Source: Streptomyces sp. ADI95-17
GTDB lineage: Bacteria; Actinomycetota; Actinomycetes; Streptomycetales; Streptomycetaceae
Reading direction: 5' to 3'
DNA: 51,751 nucleotides
NCBI RefSeq assembly: GCF_003846175.1
Contig: NZ_ML123044.1
Coordinates: forward strand, 428,034 to 479,784
The notes beneath the pieces are model-generated. The model saw nothing but the letters and a program-made list of their open reading frames with translations. It did no database searches and was not told the origin of the DNA. This document shows, one piece after another, positions 8,535 through 15,664 of this stretch (positions within the stretch are counted from its first letter, which is position 1; every line of letters starts with the position of its first letter). A program made the translations under genes and the position numbers.

Positions 8535-9093
8535 AATTTTCCTCCTTCTCGGACGTACATCTCCGGTCCGGGCCTGGGCCCGTCCTGGGATGGGAGAAGT
8601 GCTACGTCCTCGGCAAGGAGAGCGCCCGCGGACGGAGGCATGAACCGCGTCCGAATCACCGGCGATCACCCCCGAGCGACAACCACTGGCCACGCATTCG
8701 CGCAACCTGTATCGGACAGGCCCTGCCGGACGACAGGAACCCCCCTGTCCGGAGCCCGCGTCACTGCCGCCGGCCCACTCGGTGGGGACCCAACAGGGCC
8801 GCCGCACCGACTGGCAGCCGGGCTGGCGTTATTGGACCGAGCGTGGCCGATCGTGGTGCATTCCCGCCCGTGACACAAGGGGGTTCGTTACTCGCTAGTA
8901 ACGGCCCGATAACCGATGCGCGACCGGCTGGTACCGCCCGGCCACACAAGGTAGCGCCGAGGCGAAGGACGAAAGGGCGGATCGGTGCGCCAATGCGGAC
9001 AGATCCCAGTGCTTGATTTACTGCGAGTAACAGGCCCTTGCTTTATCAAGATTTGGTAAAGCAGAGGCGTCTCTTATCGCCCGGACGCGAAAA
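8535..9093. promoter_or_regulatory. 559-bp non-coding region with three dyads upstream of the DUF6230 cassette
   Basis: No credible gene is seen on either strand. The right half is unusually AT-rich. It contains GTTACT-CGCT-AGTAAC (8887-8902), TTACT-GCG-AGTAA (9018-9030) and an imperfect 21-bp palindrome, CTTTATCAAGATTTGGTAAAG (9041-9061). A leftward promoter pair TTATCG/TAACGA overlaps the first dyad and would give the DUF6230 mRNA a leader of about 350 bases. The shared TTACT/AGTAA arms suggest one regulator at two sites. A small RNA is possible but not shown. Confidence 0.5.
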
Positions 9094-9125
9094 CGGCCGC
9101 GGTACCCGGCGGGGTACCGCGGCCG
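9094..9125 (-). terminator. Terminator of the thioredoxin gene
   Basis: Arms 9094-9107 and 9112-9125 pair perfectly over 14 bp around a 4-base loop. Read on the minus strand the stem is followed by TTTTC, so it is a standard intrinsic terminator just after the stop at 9135. Confidence 0.85.
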
Positions 9126-9134
9126 CTTGTCACA

Positions 9135-10112
9135 TCAGAACAAGACCCGCGCCAGCGCGGTACGCGCGGCACCGACCCGCGGATCGTCGGGGCCGATCAC
9201 CTCGAACAGCTCCAGCAGCCGCACCCGCGCGGCGTCCCGGTCGTCACCGAAATTGCGCCGCACCGTCTCGACGAGCCGGCCGAAGGCGTCCTCGACATGA
9301 CCGCCGACCAGATCCAGATCGGCGGCGGCGAGTTGCGCCGGGACATCGGCCGGGTTCGCGGCGGCCTCCTCGCGCACCCGCTGGGCGTCCATGTCCTTGA
9401 CCCGGGAGAGGAGTTCGGCCTGGGCGAGGCCGAGCTTGGCCTCGGTGTTGGCCGGGTCGTCGGACAGGACGTTCCGGTACGCCTGGACGGCACCGGCGAA
9501 GTCGTCGGCGTCCAGGGCGCGCACGGCCGATTCGAGCAGGGCGTCGTACGGCCCGGCGGGCACCTCGGCCGGGGCCCGGTCGGCGCTCTCGTCGGCGGCG
9601 TCCTGGTCGACCACGATCCCGGTGAGCCCGAACCGTTCCTCGCCGACCTGGATCAGCTGGTCCAGCGTCTGGCGGATCTGGGCCTCGGGGGCCGCACCCT
9701 GGAAGAGCGGGAGGGCCTGCCCGGCGACGACGGCGAAGACCGCCGGGATGCCCTGGATGCCGAACTGCTGCATCAGCATCTGGTTGGCGTCGACATCGAC
9801 CTTGGCCAGCACGAAGCGGCCGTTGTACTCATGGGCCAGGCGCTCCAGGAGCGGGCCCAGCTGCTTGCACGGCTCGCACCACTCGGCCCAGAAGTCGATG
9901 ACGACCGGGACCTCGGCGGAACGCTGCAGGACATCGTTCTCGAAGCCCGCCTCATCGACATCGATCACCAGGGCGGACGGCGGCACGGCACCGCCGCCAC
10001 CCTGCCGGGAGGCCTCGGCACGGGCCTGCTCCGCCTTCACCTTGGCCTCGCCGGCCGCCTTCACCGCGGCGAGGTCGACGACGCCGCTCATGGACATGTT
10101 CCTAGGCTGCAT
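9135..10112 (-). CDS. Thioredoxin-TPR protein of the CnoX/YbbN type
   Basis: A 325-residue cytoplasmic protein. A thioredoxin fold occupies about residues 45-150 with an intact active site, FWAEWCEPCKQ, and the cis-proline motif GIQGIPAVFAV. A C-terminal region of tetratricopeptide-like helices follows (ALDADDFAGAVQAYRNVLSDDPANTEAKLGLA onward). E. coli CnoX has lost one of the two cysteines and acts as a holdase chaperone; here both are present, so redox activity is possible. The ATG at 10112 has GGAGG eight bases upstream; later ATGs at 10097 and 10091 have weaker sites. It is divergent from a TetR gene. Confidence 0.88.
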   Translation of the reverse strand: MQPRNMSMSGVVDLAAVKAAGEAKVKAEQARAEASRQGGGGAVPPSALVIDVDEAGFENDVLQRSAEVPVVIDFWAEWCEPCKQLGPLLERLAHEYNGRFVLAKVDVDANQMLMQQFGIQGIPAVFAVVAGQALPLFQGAAPEAQIRQTLDQLIQVGEERFGLTGIVVDQDAADESADRAPAEVPAGPYDALLESAVRALDADDFAGAVQAYRNVLSDDPANTEAKLGLAQAELLSRVKDMDAQRVREEAAANPADVPAQLAAADLDLVGGHVEDAFGRLVETVRRNFGDDRDAARVRLLELFEVIGPDDPRVGAARTALARVLF

Positions 10113-10429
10113 GCGTACATCCTCCCCCCTTGGCGCACCGATCCGGAAAGCGATACCGGAACCGCGCCCGTCCGCCACCCCCGCCGGTGTGCGGGGTACA
10201 TGGACGGACACGGTCCGAGGGCCCCTGAAAGACCCGTTTCGGCGCCGGGTCCCCACCCGGTGCCTGTGGCTGTCATTCGGTTGCGGCGTCACGACGGCAT
10301 GGCCGTCGTCCTTACGCTACGACCCGTAGCGTAACTGCCGCCCACCCCTCGCGCACAGGTGCGATCGGTGATCTGTCTCACCACGATCGGGACCGGCCGG
10401 TTCTACTTACTGACCGGTATGGTCACGGC
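10113..10429. promoter_or_regulatory. 317-bp divergent spacer with three dyads
   Basis: No gene is seen. Dyads are ACGACGGC/GCCGTCGT (arms 10291-10298 and 10302-10309), TTACGCTAC-GACCC-GTAGCGTAA (10312-10334, 9-bp perfect arms) and TGACC-GGTAT-GGTCA (10411-10425). The last ends five bases before the TetR ATG, a typical position for autoregulation. The 23-bp dyad has the size and symmetry of a TetR-family operator and could control the thioredoxin gene as well. Confidence 0.55.
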
Positions 10430-11059
10430 ATGCTGAGCCGCAGCCACCCCAAACCCCCTCGAACGGGACGTCCGCGCAGTGCCGCGGCCGATGAAGCGAT
10501 CCTGGAGGCGACCCGGGCCTCGCTGGTCGACCTCGGCTGGTCGAAGCTGACGATGAGCGATGTGGCGACGCGGGCCGGAGTGGCCAAGACGACCCTGTAC
10601 CGGCGGTGGGCGGGCAAGAACGAGCTGGTCGTGGACGCCGTAGCGGTCCTCTTCGACGAGCTGGAACTGCCCGATCTGGGCAGCCTGTCGGCCGATGTGC
10701 AGGCGGTGGTGCTGCAGTTCGCGGCGCTGCTGGAACGGCCGGAGACCCAGACGGCGCTGATGGCGGTGGTCGCGGAGTCGACGCGCGACGAGGCGCTGCG
10801 GACCCGGATCCGCGACTCGATCGTGGACCGGCAGAAGCGGCTGGTGCTCCAGGGCCGTCAACGGGCGCAGGAGCGCGGGGAGTTGCCCGTCGAGCAGGAC
10901 GAGGACGCGGCGTCGACCACCGCCGACCTGATCTTCGACGTGATCGCCGGCGCGGTCGTGCACCGGGCCCTGGTGAGCGCCGAGCCGGTGGACGCGGACT
11001 GGGCCCGGCGCTTCACCGTGCTGCTGCTCACGGGGCTGGGGGCTGCGGCCTCCGCCTAG
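10430..11059 (+). CDS. TetR/AcrR family transcriptional regulator
   Basis: A 209-residue dimeric repressor. The N-terminal domain has a helix-turn-helix at about residues 42-65 (SDVATRAGVAKTTLYRRWAGKNELVVDAV). The ligand-binding C-terminal domain belongs to the TetR_C type found with YRRW recognition helices. No ribosome site precedes ATG 10430, so a leaderless or near-leaderless transcript is likely. It is divergent from the thioredoxin gene and convergent with icmA. The dyads upstream are candidate operators; the ligand cannot be told from sequence. Confidence 0.9.
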   Translation: MLSRSHPKPPRTGRPRSAAADEAILEATRASLVDLGWSKLTMSDVATRAGVAKTTLYRRWAGKNELVVDAVAVLFDELELPDLGSLSADVQAVVLQFAALLERPETQTALMAVVAESTRDEALRTRIRDSIVDRQKRLVLQGRQRAQERGELPVEQDEDAASTTADLIFDVIAGAVVHRALVSAEPVDADWARRFTVLLLTGLGAAASA

Positions 11060-11092
11060 GACATGCCGAAGGGCCCAGGACATGCCGAAGGG
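11058..11092. repeat. Tandem duplication after the TetR stop codon
   Basis: AGGACATGCCGAAGGG occurs at 11058-11073 and again, unchanged, at 11077-11092 (19-bp period). The first copy begins inside the TAG stop. It looks like a recent slippage duplication. A GC hairpin (GGGGCGGG with CCCGCCCC) just after it may terminate transcription. Confidence 0.7.
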
Positions 11093-11135
11093 GCGGGACG
11101 GCCGCGCCGCCCCGCCCCCGGCCGTACCGGCCGCG

Positions 11136-12836
11136 TCAGAAGCCGGGCGGCTCCGTGTAGCTGCCCCACTCGTCGCGCAGGACGCCGCAGATCTCGCCGA
11201 GCGTCGCCTCGGCCCGTACCGCGTCCAGCATCGGGGCGATCATGTTGGAGCCGTCGCGGGCGGCGGCCAGCATCGCGTCCAGCGCCGACTTGACCCGGGC
11301 GTCGTCGCGGGCGTCCTTGCGGCCGCCGAGCACCCGGACCTGCTCGCGCTCGACCTCGTGGCTGACCCGCAGGATCTCCAGGTCGCCGGTGACCGAGCCG
11401 TGGTGGACGTTGACGCCGACGACCCGCTTGTCGCCCTTCTCCAGCGACTGCTGGTAGCGGAAGGCGGACTCGGCGATCTCGCCGGTGAACCAGCCGTCCT
11501 CGATGCCGCGCAGGATGCCGGAGGTGATCGGGCCGATGGGGTGCTGCCCGTCCGGGTGGGCCCGGGTGCCGCGCTCCTTGATCTGCTCGAAGGTCTTCTC
11601 TGCGTCGGCCTCGATCCGGTCGGTGAGCTGCTCGACGTACCAGGAACCGCCCAGCGGGTCCGCCACGTTGGCGACGCCGGTCTCCTCCATCAGCACCTGC
11701 TGGGTGCGCAGGGCGATCTCGGCGGCCTGTTCGGAGGGGAGCGCCAGGGTCTCGTCGAGGGCGTTGGTGTGCAGCGAGTTGGTGCCGCCGAGGACCGCGG
11801 AGAGCGCCTCGACCGCGGTGCGTACGACGTTGTTGTACGGCTGCTGGGCGGTGAGCGAGACACCGGCGGTCTGGGTGTGGAAGCGGAGCCACTGCGCCTT
11901 GTCGGTCTTCGCGCCGTACGTCTCCTTCATCCAGCGGGCCCAGATCCGGCGGGCGGCACGGAACTTGGCGATCTCCTCGAAGAAGTCGAGGTGCGCGTCG
12001 AAGAAGAAGGAGAGGCCGGGCGCGAAGGTGTCGACGTCCAGGCCGCGGGAGAGGCCGAGCTCCACGTAGCCGAAGCCGTCGGCGAGGGTGTACGCCAGCT
12101 CCTGCGCGGCCGTCGCCCCGGCCTCGCGGATGTGGTAGCCGGAGACCGAGAGCGGCTTGTAGGCGGGGATGTCGCGGGCGCAGTGCTCCATCAGGTCGCC
12201 GATGAGGCGCAGATGGGGCTCGGGCTGGAAGAGCCACTCCTTCTGCGCGATGTACTCCTTGAAGATGTCGGTCTGGAGCGTGCCGTTGAGCACGCCCGGG
12301 TCGACGCCCTGGCGCTCCGCGGCGACCAGGTACATGCAGAAGACCGGGACGGCGGGGCCGCTGATCGTCATGGACGTCGTGACATCGCCGAGCGGGATGT
12401 CCTTGAAGAGGACCTCCATGTCGGCGGCGGAGTCGATGGCCACGCCGCAGTGCCCGACCTCGCCGAGCGAGCGGGGGTCGTCGGAGTCGCGGCCCATCAG
12501 CGTCGGCATGTCGAAGGCGACGCTGAGCCCGCCGCCGCCCGCGGCCAGGATCATCTTGTAGCGCTCGTTGGTCTGCTCGGCGTTGCCGAAGCCGGCGAAC
12601 TGGCGGATGGTCCAGGTCCGGCCGCGGTAACCGGTCGGATAGAGCCCCCGGGTGAAGGGGTACTCGCCGGGCCAGCCGATCCGCTCGAACCCCTCGTACG
12701 TGTCCCCGGGGCGGGGGCCGTACGCGGGCTCCACCGGATCCCCGGAGAGTGTGGTGAAGTCCGCGTCACGCTTGCGGGCCTTGTCGTAACGGGCCTGCCA
12801 GCGGCGGCGGCCTTCCTCGATCGCGTCAGCGTCCAT
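11136..12836 (-). CDS. icmA: Isobutyryl-CoA mutase, large (substrate-binding) subunit
   Basis: Adenosylcobalamin-dependent rearrangement of isobutyryl-CoA to n-butyryl-CoA, linking valine and fatty-acid metabolism. The 566-residue length is that of IcmA, and there is no C-terminal B12 domain, which sits on a separate small subunit (IcmB) not in this window. Two positions decide substrate: Phe80 (in TIRQFAGF) and Gln198 (in EYIAQKEW). Methylmalonyl-CoA mutases have Tyr and Arg there, so this is an isobutyryl-CoA enzyme despite strong overall similarity. ATG 12836 lies nine bases from a perfect 24-bp palindrome. Product C4 acyl-CoA feeds butyryl-starter and ethylmalonyl pools. Confidence 0.93.
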   Translation of the reverse strand: MDADAIEEGRRRWQARYDKARKRDADFTTLSGDPVEPAYGPRPGDTYEGFERIGWPGEYPFTRGLYPTGYRGRTWTIRQFAGFGNAEQTNERYKMILAAGGGGLSVAFDMPTLMGRDSDDPRSLGEVGHCGVAIDSAADMEVLFKDIPLGDVTTSMTISGPAVPVFCMYLVAAERQGVDPGVLNGTLQTDIFKEYIAQKEWLFQPEPHLRLIGDLMEHCARDIPAYKPLSVSGYHIREAGATAAQELAYTLADGFGYVELGLSRGLDVDTFAPGLSFFFDAHLDFFEEIAKFRAARRIWARWMKETYGAKTDKAQWLRFHTQTAGVSLTAQQPYNNVVRTAVEALSAVLGGTNSLHTNALDETLALPSEQAAEIALRTQQVLMEETGVANVADPLGGSWYVEQLTDRIEADAEKTFEQIKERGTRAHPDGQHPIGPITSGILRGIEDGWFTGEIAESAFRYQQSLEKGDKRVVGVNVHHGSVTGDLEILRVSHEVEREQVRVLGGRKDARDDARVKSALDAMLAAARDGSNMIAPMLDAVRAEATLGEICGVLRDEWGSYTEPPGF

Positions 12837-12844
12837 ACCATCGA

Positions 12845-12868
12845 ATTTACTAGGACGTCCTAGTAAAT
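12845..12868. promoter_or_regulatory. 24-bp perfect palindrome just upstream of icmA
   Basis: The half-site ATTTACTAGGAC is followed directly by its exact reverse complement, with no spacer. It ends eight bases before the icmA start codon, so a bound protein would block the promoter or the start of transcription. The centre is GGACGTCC. The regulator is not identified. Confidence 0.75.
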
Positions 12869-12878
12869 GTCGATGGCA

Positions 12879-12907
12879 AACCGCCCTGTGCTTCGCACGG
12901 GGCGGTT
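12879..12907 (-). terminator. Terminator of the first DUF3817 gene
   Basis: AACCGCCCTGTG (12879-12890) pairs with CACGGGGCGGTT (12896-12907) over 12 bp with one wobble, around a CTTCG loop. On the minus strand the stem ends in TTT. It separates the DUF3817 gene from the icmA promoter palindrome. Confidence 0.75.
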
Positions 12908-12931
12908 CGGAGGGCTCTGGGGTCCGGCCGG

Positions 12932-13264
12932 TCAGGCCTTGGCGGTGGCGGGGGAGCCGTCGACGATCAGCGGCTCGACCTCGCGGACGACCTTGCGCTC
13001 GACGAAGAACGCGGCCGTCGGGATGGTGCCGGAGATCAGCACCCAGAGCAGCTTGCCCATCGGCCACTTCGCCTTGGAGCCGAGGTCGAAGGCGAAGATC
13101 AGGTAGATGATGTAGAGCACACCGTGGATCTGCGAGACGACGAGCGTCAGGCCCTCGCCCGTCTCGAAGCCGTACTTGAAGACCATGCAGGTGCAGAGCA
13201 CCAGCAACATGACGGCGGTGACGTAGGCCATCACCCGGTACCGGGTCAGCACACTGCGTTTCAT
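12932..13264 (-). CDS. DUF3817 family small membrane protein
   Basis: A 110-residue integral membrane protein with three hydrophobic segments (YRVMAYVTAVMLLVLCTCMVF, VVSQIHGVLYIIYLIFAFDL and LLWVLISGTIPTAAFFVERK) and the DUF3817 pattern of a central HG followed by a membrane helix and KxKWP (KAKWPMG). A second member of the same family lies 1.2 kb upstream at 14434-14784. The ATG at 13264 has only a weak AGGCT site. It lies 64 bases after a MarR gene read in the same direction, so co-transcription is possible. Function unknown. Confidence 0.85.
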   Translation of the reverse strand: MKRSVLTRYRVMAYVTAVMLLVLCTCMVFKYGFETGEGLTLVVSQIHGVLYIIYLIFAFDLGSKAKWPMGKLLWVLISGTIPTAAFFVERKVVREVEPLIVDGSPATAKA

Positions 13265-13328
13265 GGCATCGAGCCTAACCGGGCGGCCGGGGCGATCTTG
13301 CAGCGGGCCGGGCTCTCGAAACGCCGTT

Positions 13329-13838
13329 CTACGCCTCTTCGAAGTCCTGGGCGGCGATCCGCAACGGGCGCAGCATCGCGAAGATCTCCGCGCACTCCTC
13401 GGCGTCGTACGCACCGAGCCCGAACTCCATGGCGACCAGGTCCCCGGTGGCCGCCTCGACGACCTCGCGGCCCTTGTCGGTGATGGAGGCGAGGGTGCCG
13501 CGGCCGTCGTTGGGGTTGGGGCGCTTGGCGACCAGGCCGGAGCGCACCAGCCGGTCCACGGTGTTGGTGACGGAGGTGGGGTGGACCATGAGCCGCTCGC
13601 CGATCTTGGACATCGGCAGCTCGCCGGCCTTGGAGAAGGTGAGCAGCACCAGTGCCTCGTACCGGGCGAAGGTCAGTCCGTACGGCTTGACGACCGCGTC
13701 GACCTCGGCGAGCAGGATCTGCTGGGCGCGCATGATCGAGGTGATCGCCCCCATGGAGGGCACGGGACCCCAGCGCTGCTGCCAGAGTTCGTCGGCGCGG
13801 GCGATGGGATCGAAGGGAAGACTGAGCGGCTTCGGCAC
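13329..13838 (-). CDS. MarR family transcriptional regulator
   Basis: A 169-residue winged-helix regulator. The DNA-binding core lies at about residues 60-125: ARYEALVLLTFSKAGELPMSKIGERLMVHPTSVTNTVDRL, then the wing RPNPNDGRGTLASITDKG. I chose GTG at 13838 because TAAGGT lies just upstream; another GTG at 13856 adds six codons and lacks a ribosome site. The ribosome site overlaps the stop codon of an apparent gene remnant (13849-14040), as if a longer coupled gene once preceded it. Likely targets are the neighbouring membrane protein genes, by proximity only. Confidence 0.88.
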   Translation of the reverse strand: MPKPLSLPFDPIARADELWQQRWGPVPSMGAITSIMRAQQILLAEVDAVVKPYGLTFARYEALVLLTFSKAGELPMSKIGERLMVHPTSVTNTVDRLVRSGLVAKRPNPNDGRGTLASITDKGREVVEAATGDLVAMEFGLGAYDAEECAEIFAMLRPLRIAAQDFEEA

Positions 13839-14143
13839 GGCACCGACCTTACCCACTGGTCATATGCTGGTCAGCCTCGTCTCGAACTTCGGTCCGAATA
13901 CGGTCGGCGGGGGCGGTTCTCCGGACCTCCGGGACGAGCAGCAGTACACAGATCGCGCCGGCTCCGGCGATCACCTGATGTACGGGGAGGAACTCGGCGG
14001 CGAGTCCGGCGACACCAGGTGCTGTACGAGCGGACTCCGCCCAGGATCGCCCTGGCGGTACCGGAGCACGGCGGGCAGGAATGAGACGGGCCCCCGGCCG
14101 GGTGGGGCCAGGGGCTCGTCGTCGGGTACGGGGCGGACCGGCG
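13839..14143. other. 305-bp spacer without an intact gene
   Basis: Apart from the remnant described at 13849-14040 nothing is recognised here. The remaining 100 bases upstream of it are GC-rich without a start codon in that frame, which supports decay rather than a short functional gene. Confidence 0.5.
13849..14040 (-). pseudogene. Possible 3' remnant of a membrane protein gene (MFS-like tail)
   Basis: Reading leftward, a frame of about 63 codons ends in a TAA that overlaps the ribosome site of the MarR gene. It encodes SARTAPGVAGLAAEFLP, then a hydrophobic span HQVIAGAGAICVLLLVPE, then a charged tail RRTAPADRIRTEVRDEAD. This resembles the last transmembrane helix and cytoplasmic tail of an MFS transporter, a common MarR partner. 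There is no start codon or ribosome site at its left end and the frame upstream has no protein-like character. It could also be chance. Confidence 0.35.
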
Positions 14144-14437
14144 TCACTGCGCCAGGTACCGCTCCACCGTCTCGACCTTGGAGGTCAGACCGTCGGTGAC
14201 ACCCGGGCGGATGTCGGCCTTGAGCACGAGGGAGACCCGTCCGGCACGTGCCTCGACGGCGGCGACGGCCCGCTTGACGACGTCCATGACCTCGTCCCAC
14301 TCCCCCTCGATGGAGGTGAACATGGCGTCCGTGCGGTTGGGCAGCCCGGACTCGCGGACGACCCGGACGGCGTCGGCGACGTACTCGCCGACGTCCTCGC
14401 CGACACCCAGCGGGCTGACCGAGAACGCGACGATCAT
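14144..14437 (-). CDS. MTH1187/YkoF-like thiamine-binding family protein
   Basis: A 97-residue cytoplasmic protein of the MTH1187 (DUF77) family. It begins [11 protein letters not shown] and has the family pattern of an alternating beta-alpha ferredoxin-like fold, with [17 protein letters not shown] in the middle and [13 protein letters not shown] near the end. Structures in this family form tetramers and some bind hydroxymethylpyrimidine or thiamine; binding is not shown here. Its ATG overlaps the stop of the DUF3817 gene upstream (ATGA), so the two are translationally coupled. Confidence 0.85.
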   Translation of the reverse strand: MIVAFSVSPLGVGEDVGEYVADAVRVVRESGLPNRTDAMFTSIEGEWDEVMDVVKRAVAAVEARAGRVSLVLKADIRPGVTDGLTSKVETVERYLAQ

Positions 14438-14784
14438 GCGCTGACCACGCCCTCGCGACGGGCGCGGGCGGCGATGACGCCGTCGGCCTCGTAGCGCTTG
14501 AGCAGCTTGTCGCCGTACAGCCCGCCGAAGGGCAGGAGCGCGAGCAGGAAGAAGAGCGCGACGCGCTTCAGCGGCCACTTGGTCTTGGCCCAGACGTCGA
14601 GCAGCAGCACGGCGTAGATCACGAAGAGCACGCCGTGCAGGATGCCGAGCGGCATCATCAGGAAGTCGATGTCGGAGACCCGGCTGAGGACCGAGCCGAA
14701 GATGATCAGTGCCGGGAAGGAGAGCGCCTCGGGAATCGAGATGAGGCGCAGCCGGTGCAGGGCGGTAGCGGTCTTGATGTCCAC
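14434..14784 (-). CDS. DUF3817 family small membrane protein, second copy
   Basis: A 116-residue membrane protein with three helices: [40 protein letters not shown] and [21 protein letters not shown]. It shares the HG and KxKWP landmarks (KTKWPLK) with the copy at 12932-13264. I chose GTG at 14784, preceded by GAAGGTG; longer starts add an implausible Arg/Pro-rich leader. It is coupled to the MTH1187-type gene and divergent from the AIM24 operon, across a 241-bp spacer with two symmetric sites. Confidence 0.85.
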   Translation of the reverse strand: MDIKTATALHRLRLISIPEALSFPALIIFGSVLSRVSDIDFLMMPLGILHGVLFVIYAVLLLDVWAKTKWPLKRVALFFLLALLPFGGLYGDKLLKRYEADGVIAARARREGVVSA

Positions 14785-14814
14785 GGGGGCACCTTCGGTG
14801 GGAGGACGGTGACA

Positions 14815-14836
14815 GCTTGTGAATACAGGCACAAGC
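14815..14836. promoter_or_regulatory. Dyad GCTTGTG-N8-CACAAGC upstream of DUF3817
   Basis: Seven-base perfect arms are separated by eight bases, 30 bp upstream of the DUF3817 GTG, where a promoter would lie. It fits a helix-turn-helix dimer site with one turn between half-sites plus arms. Confidence 0.45.
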
Positions 14837-14926
14837 GACCCCATTGTGACATCGGCGCGGGCGGCCCACGGCGCCGGGGGCCGGATACCGGGGACCGTGC
14901 GCACCGGGTCATACGTCCCGGTTGCG

Positions 14927-14950
14927 TACGCATCAGGTACCGGATGCGTA
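14927..14950. promoter_or_regulatory. Dyad TACGCATC-N8-GATGCGTA upstream of the AIM24 operon
   Basis: Eight-base perfect arms with an eight-base spacer, about 75 bp before the first AIM24 start. The spacer geometry equals that of the dyad at 14815-14836 but the arms differ. The CGCATCAGG segment also recurs as CGTATCAGG 17 bases on. Confidence 0.5.
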
Positions 14951-15025
14951 TCAGGGGCCGTTCGGGGCGGGGGATCCTCCTTCGGACCCTGTCCGGGCCG
15001 GGGGGCCTGCCGTTAACGTCGCTCC

Positions 15026-15664
15026 GTGGCAATGTTCCGACTCCAAGGCAGCAGAACGCTCGCCGTCGACCTGGCCGGTGACGCCGTCAAGGCGAAGAAC
15101 GGCTCCATGGTCGCCTACGACGGCCGGATGACGTTCAAGAAGATGACCGGCGGCGGTGACGGGCTGCGCGGCATGGTGACCCGGCGGCTGACCGGCGAGC
15201 AGATGTCCGTGATGGAGGTGACCGGCCAGGGCACCTGTTACTTCGCGGACCGCGCGAGCGAGATCAGTCTCGTCTCGCTGCACGGCGACAAGCTCCACGT
15301 CGAGGCGAGCAATCTGCTGTGCACCGACTCCGGGCTGCGCACCGGCACCACCTTCACCGGGCTGCGCGGCGGGGCGAGCGGCAACGGCCTGTTCACCACC
15401 ACCGTCGAGGGCACCGGTCAGGTGGCGATCATGTCGGACGGCTCGGCGGTGGCGCTGCGGGTCTCGGCCCAGTACCCGCTGTTCGTCGACCCGGGCGCCT
15501 ACATCGCCCACCAGGGCAACCTCCAGCAGCACTTCCAGTCGGGGGTGAACTTCCGGACGCTGATCGGCGAGGGCTCCGGGGAGTCCTTCCAGATCCGGTT
15601 CGAGGGCGAGGGCGTGGTCTACGTCCAGCCCAGCGAGCGGAACACCATCGGGGGCGATGTCTGA
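15026..15664 (+). CDS. AIM24 family protein, first of three
   Basis: A 212-residue AIM24-type protein (relatives of yeast mitochondrial AIM24 and bacterial TerD-neighbour proteins), predicted to be a beta-sandwich that assembles into trimers. Visible family features are KNGSMVAYDGRMTFKK, the repeated Gly-rich GLRGGASGNGLFTTTVEG stretch, VDPGAYIAHQGN and the closing GSGESFQIRFEGEGVVYVQPSE. GTG 15026 is chosen over ATG 15032; neither has a ribosome site, so it may be leaderless. Its stop overlaps the next ATG (TGATG), and all three AIM24 genes should be made together. No signal peptide. Confidence 0.88.
   Translation: MAMFRLQGSRTLAVDLAGDAVKAKNGSMVAYDGRMTFKKMTGGGDGLRGMVTRRLTGEQMSVMEVTGQGTCYFADRASEISLVSLHGDKLHVEASNLLCTDSGLRTGTTFTGLRGGASGNGLFTTTVEGTGQVAIMSDGSAVALRVSAQYPLFVDPGAYIAHQGNLQQHFQSGVNFRTLIGEGSGESFQIRFEGEGVVYVQPSERNTIGGDV

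Noticed and set aside
12837..12931. Possible cobalamin riboswitch before icmA
   Set aside because: The 95-bp gap is too short and lacks the B12 box; it holds a palindrome and a terminator. No B12 box was seen before the adenosyltransferase gene either.
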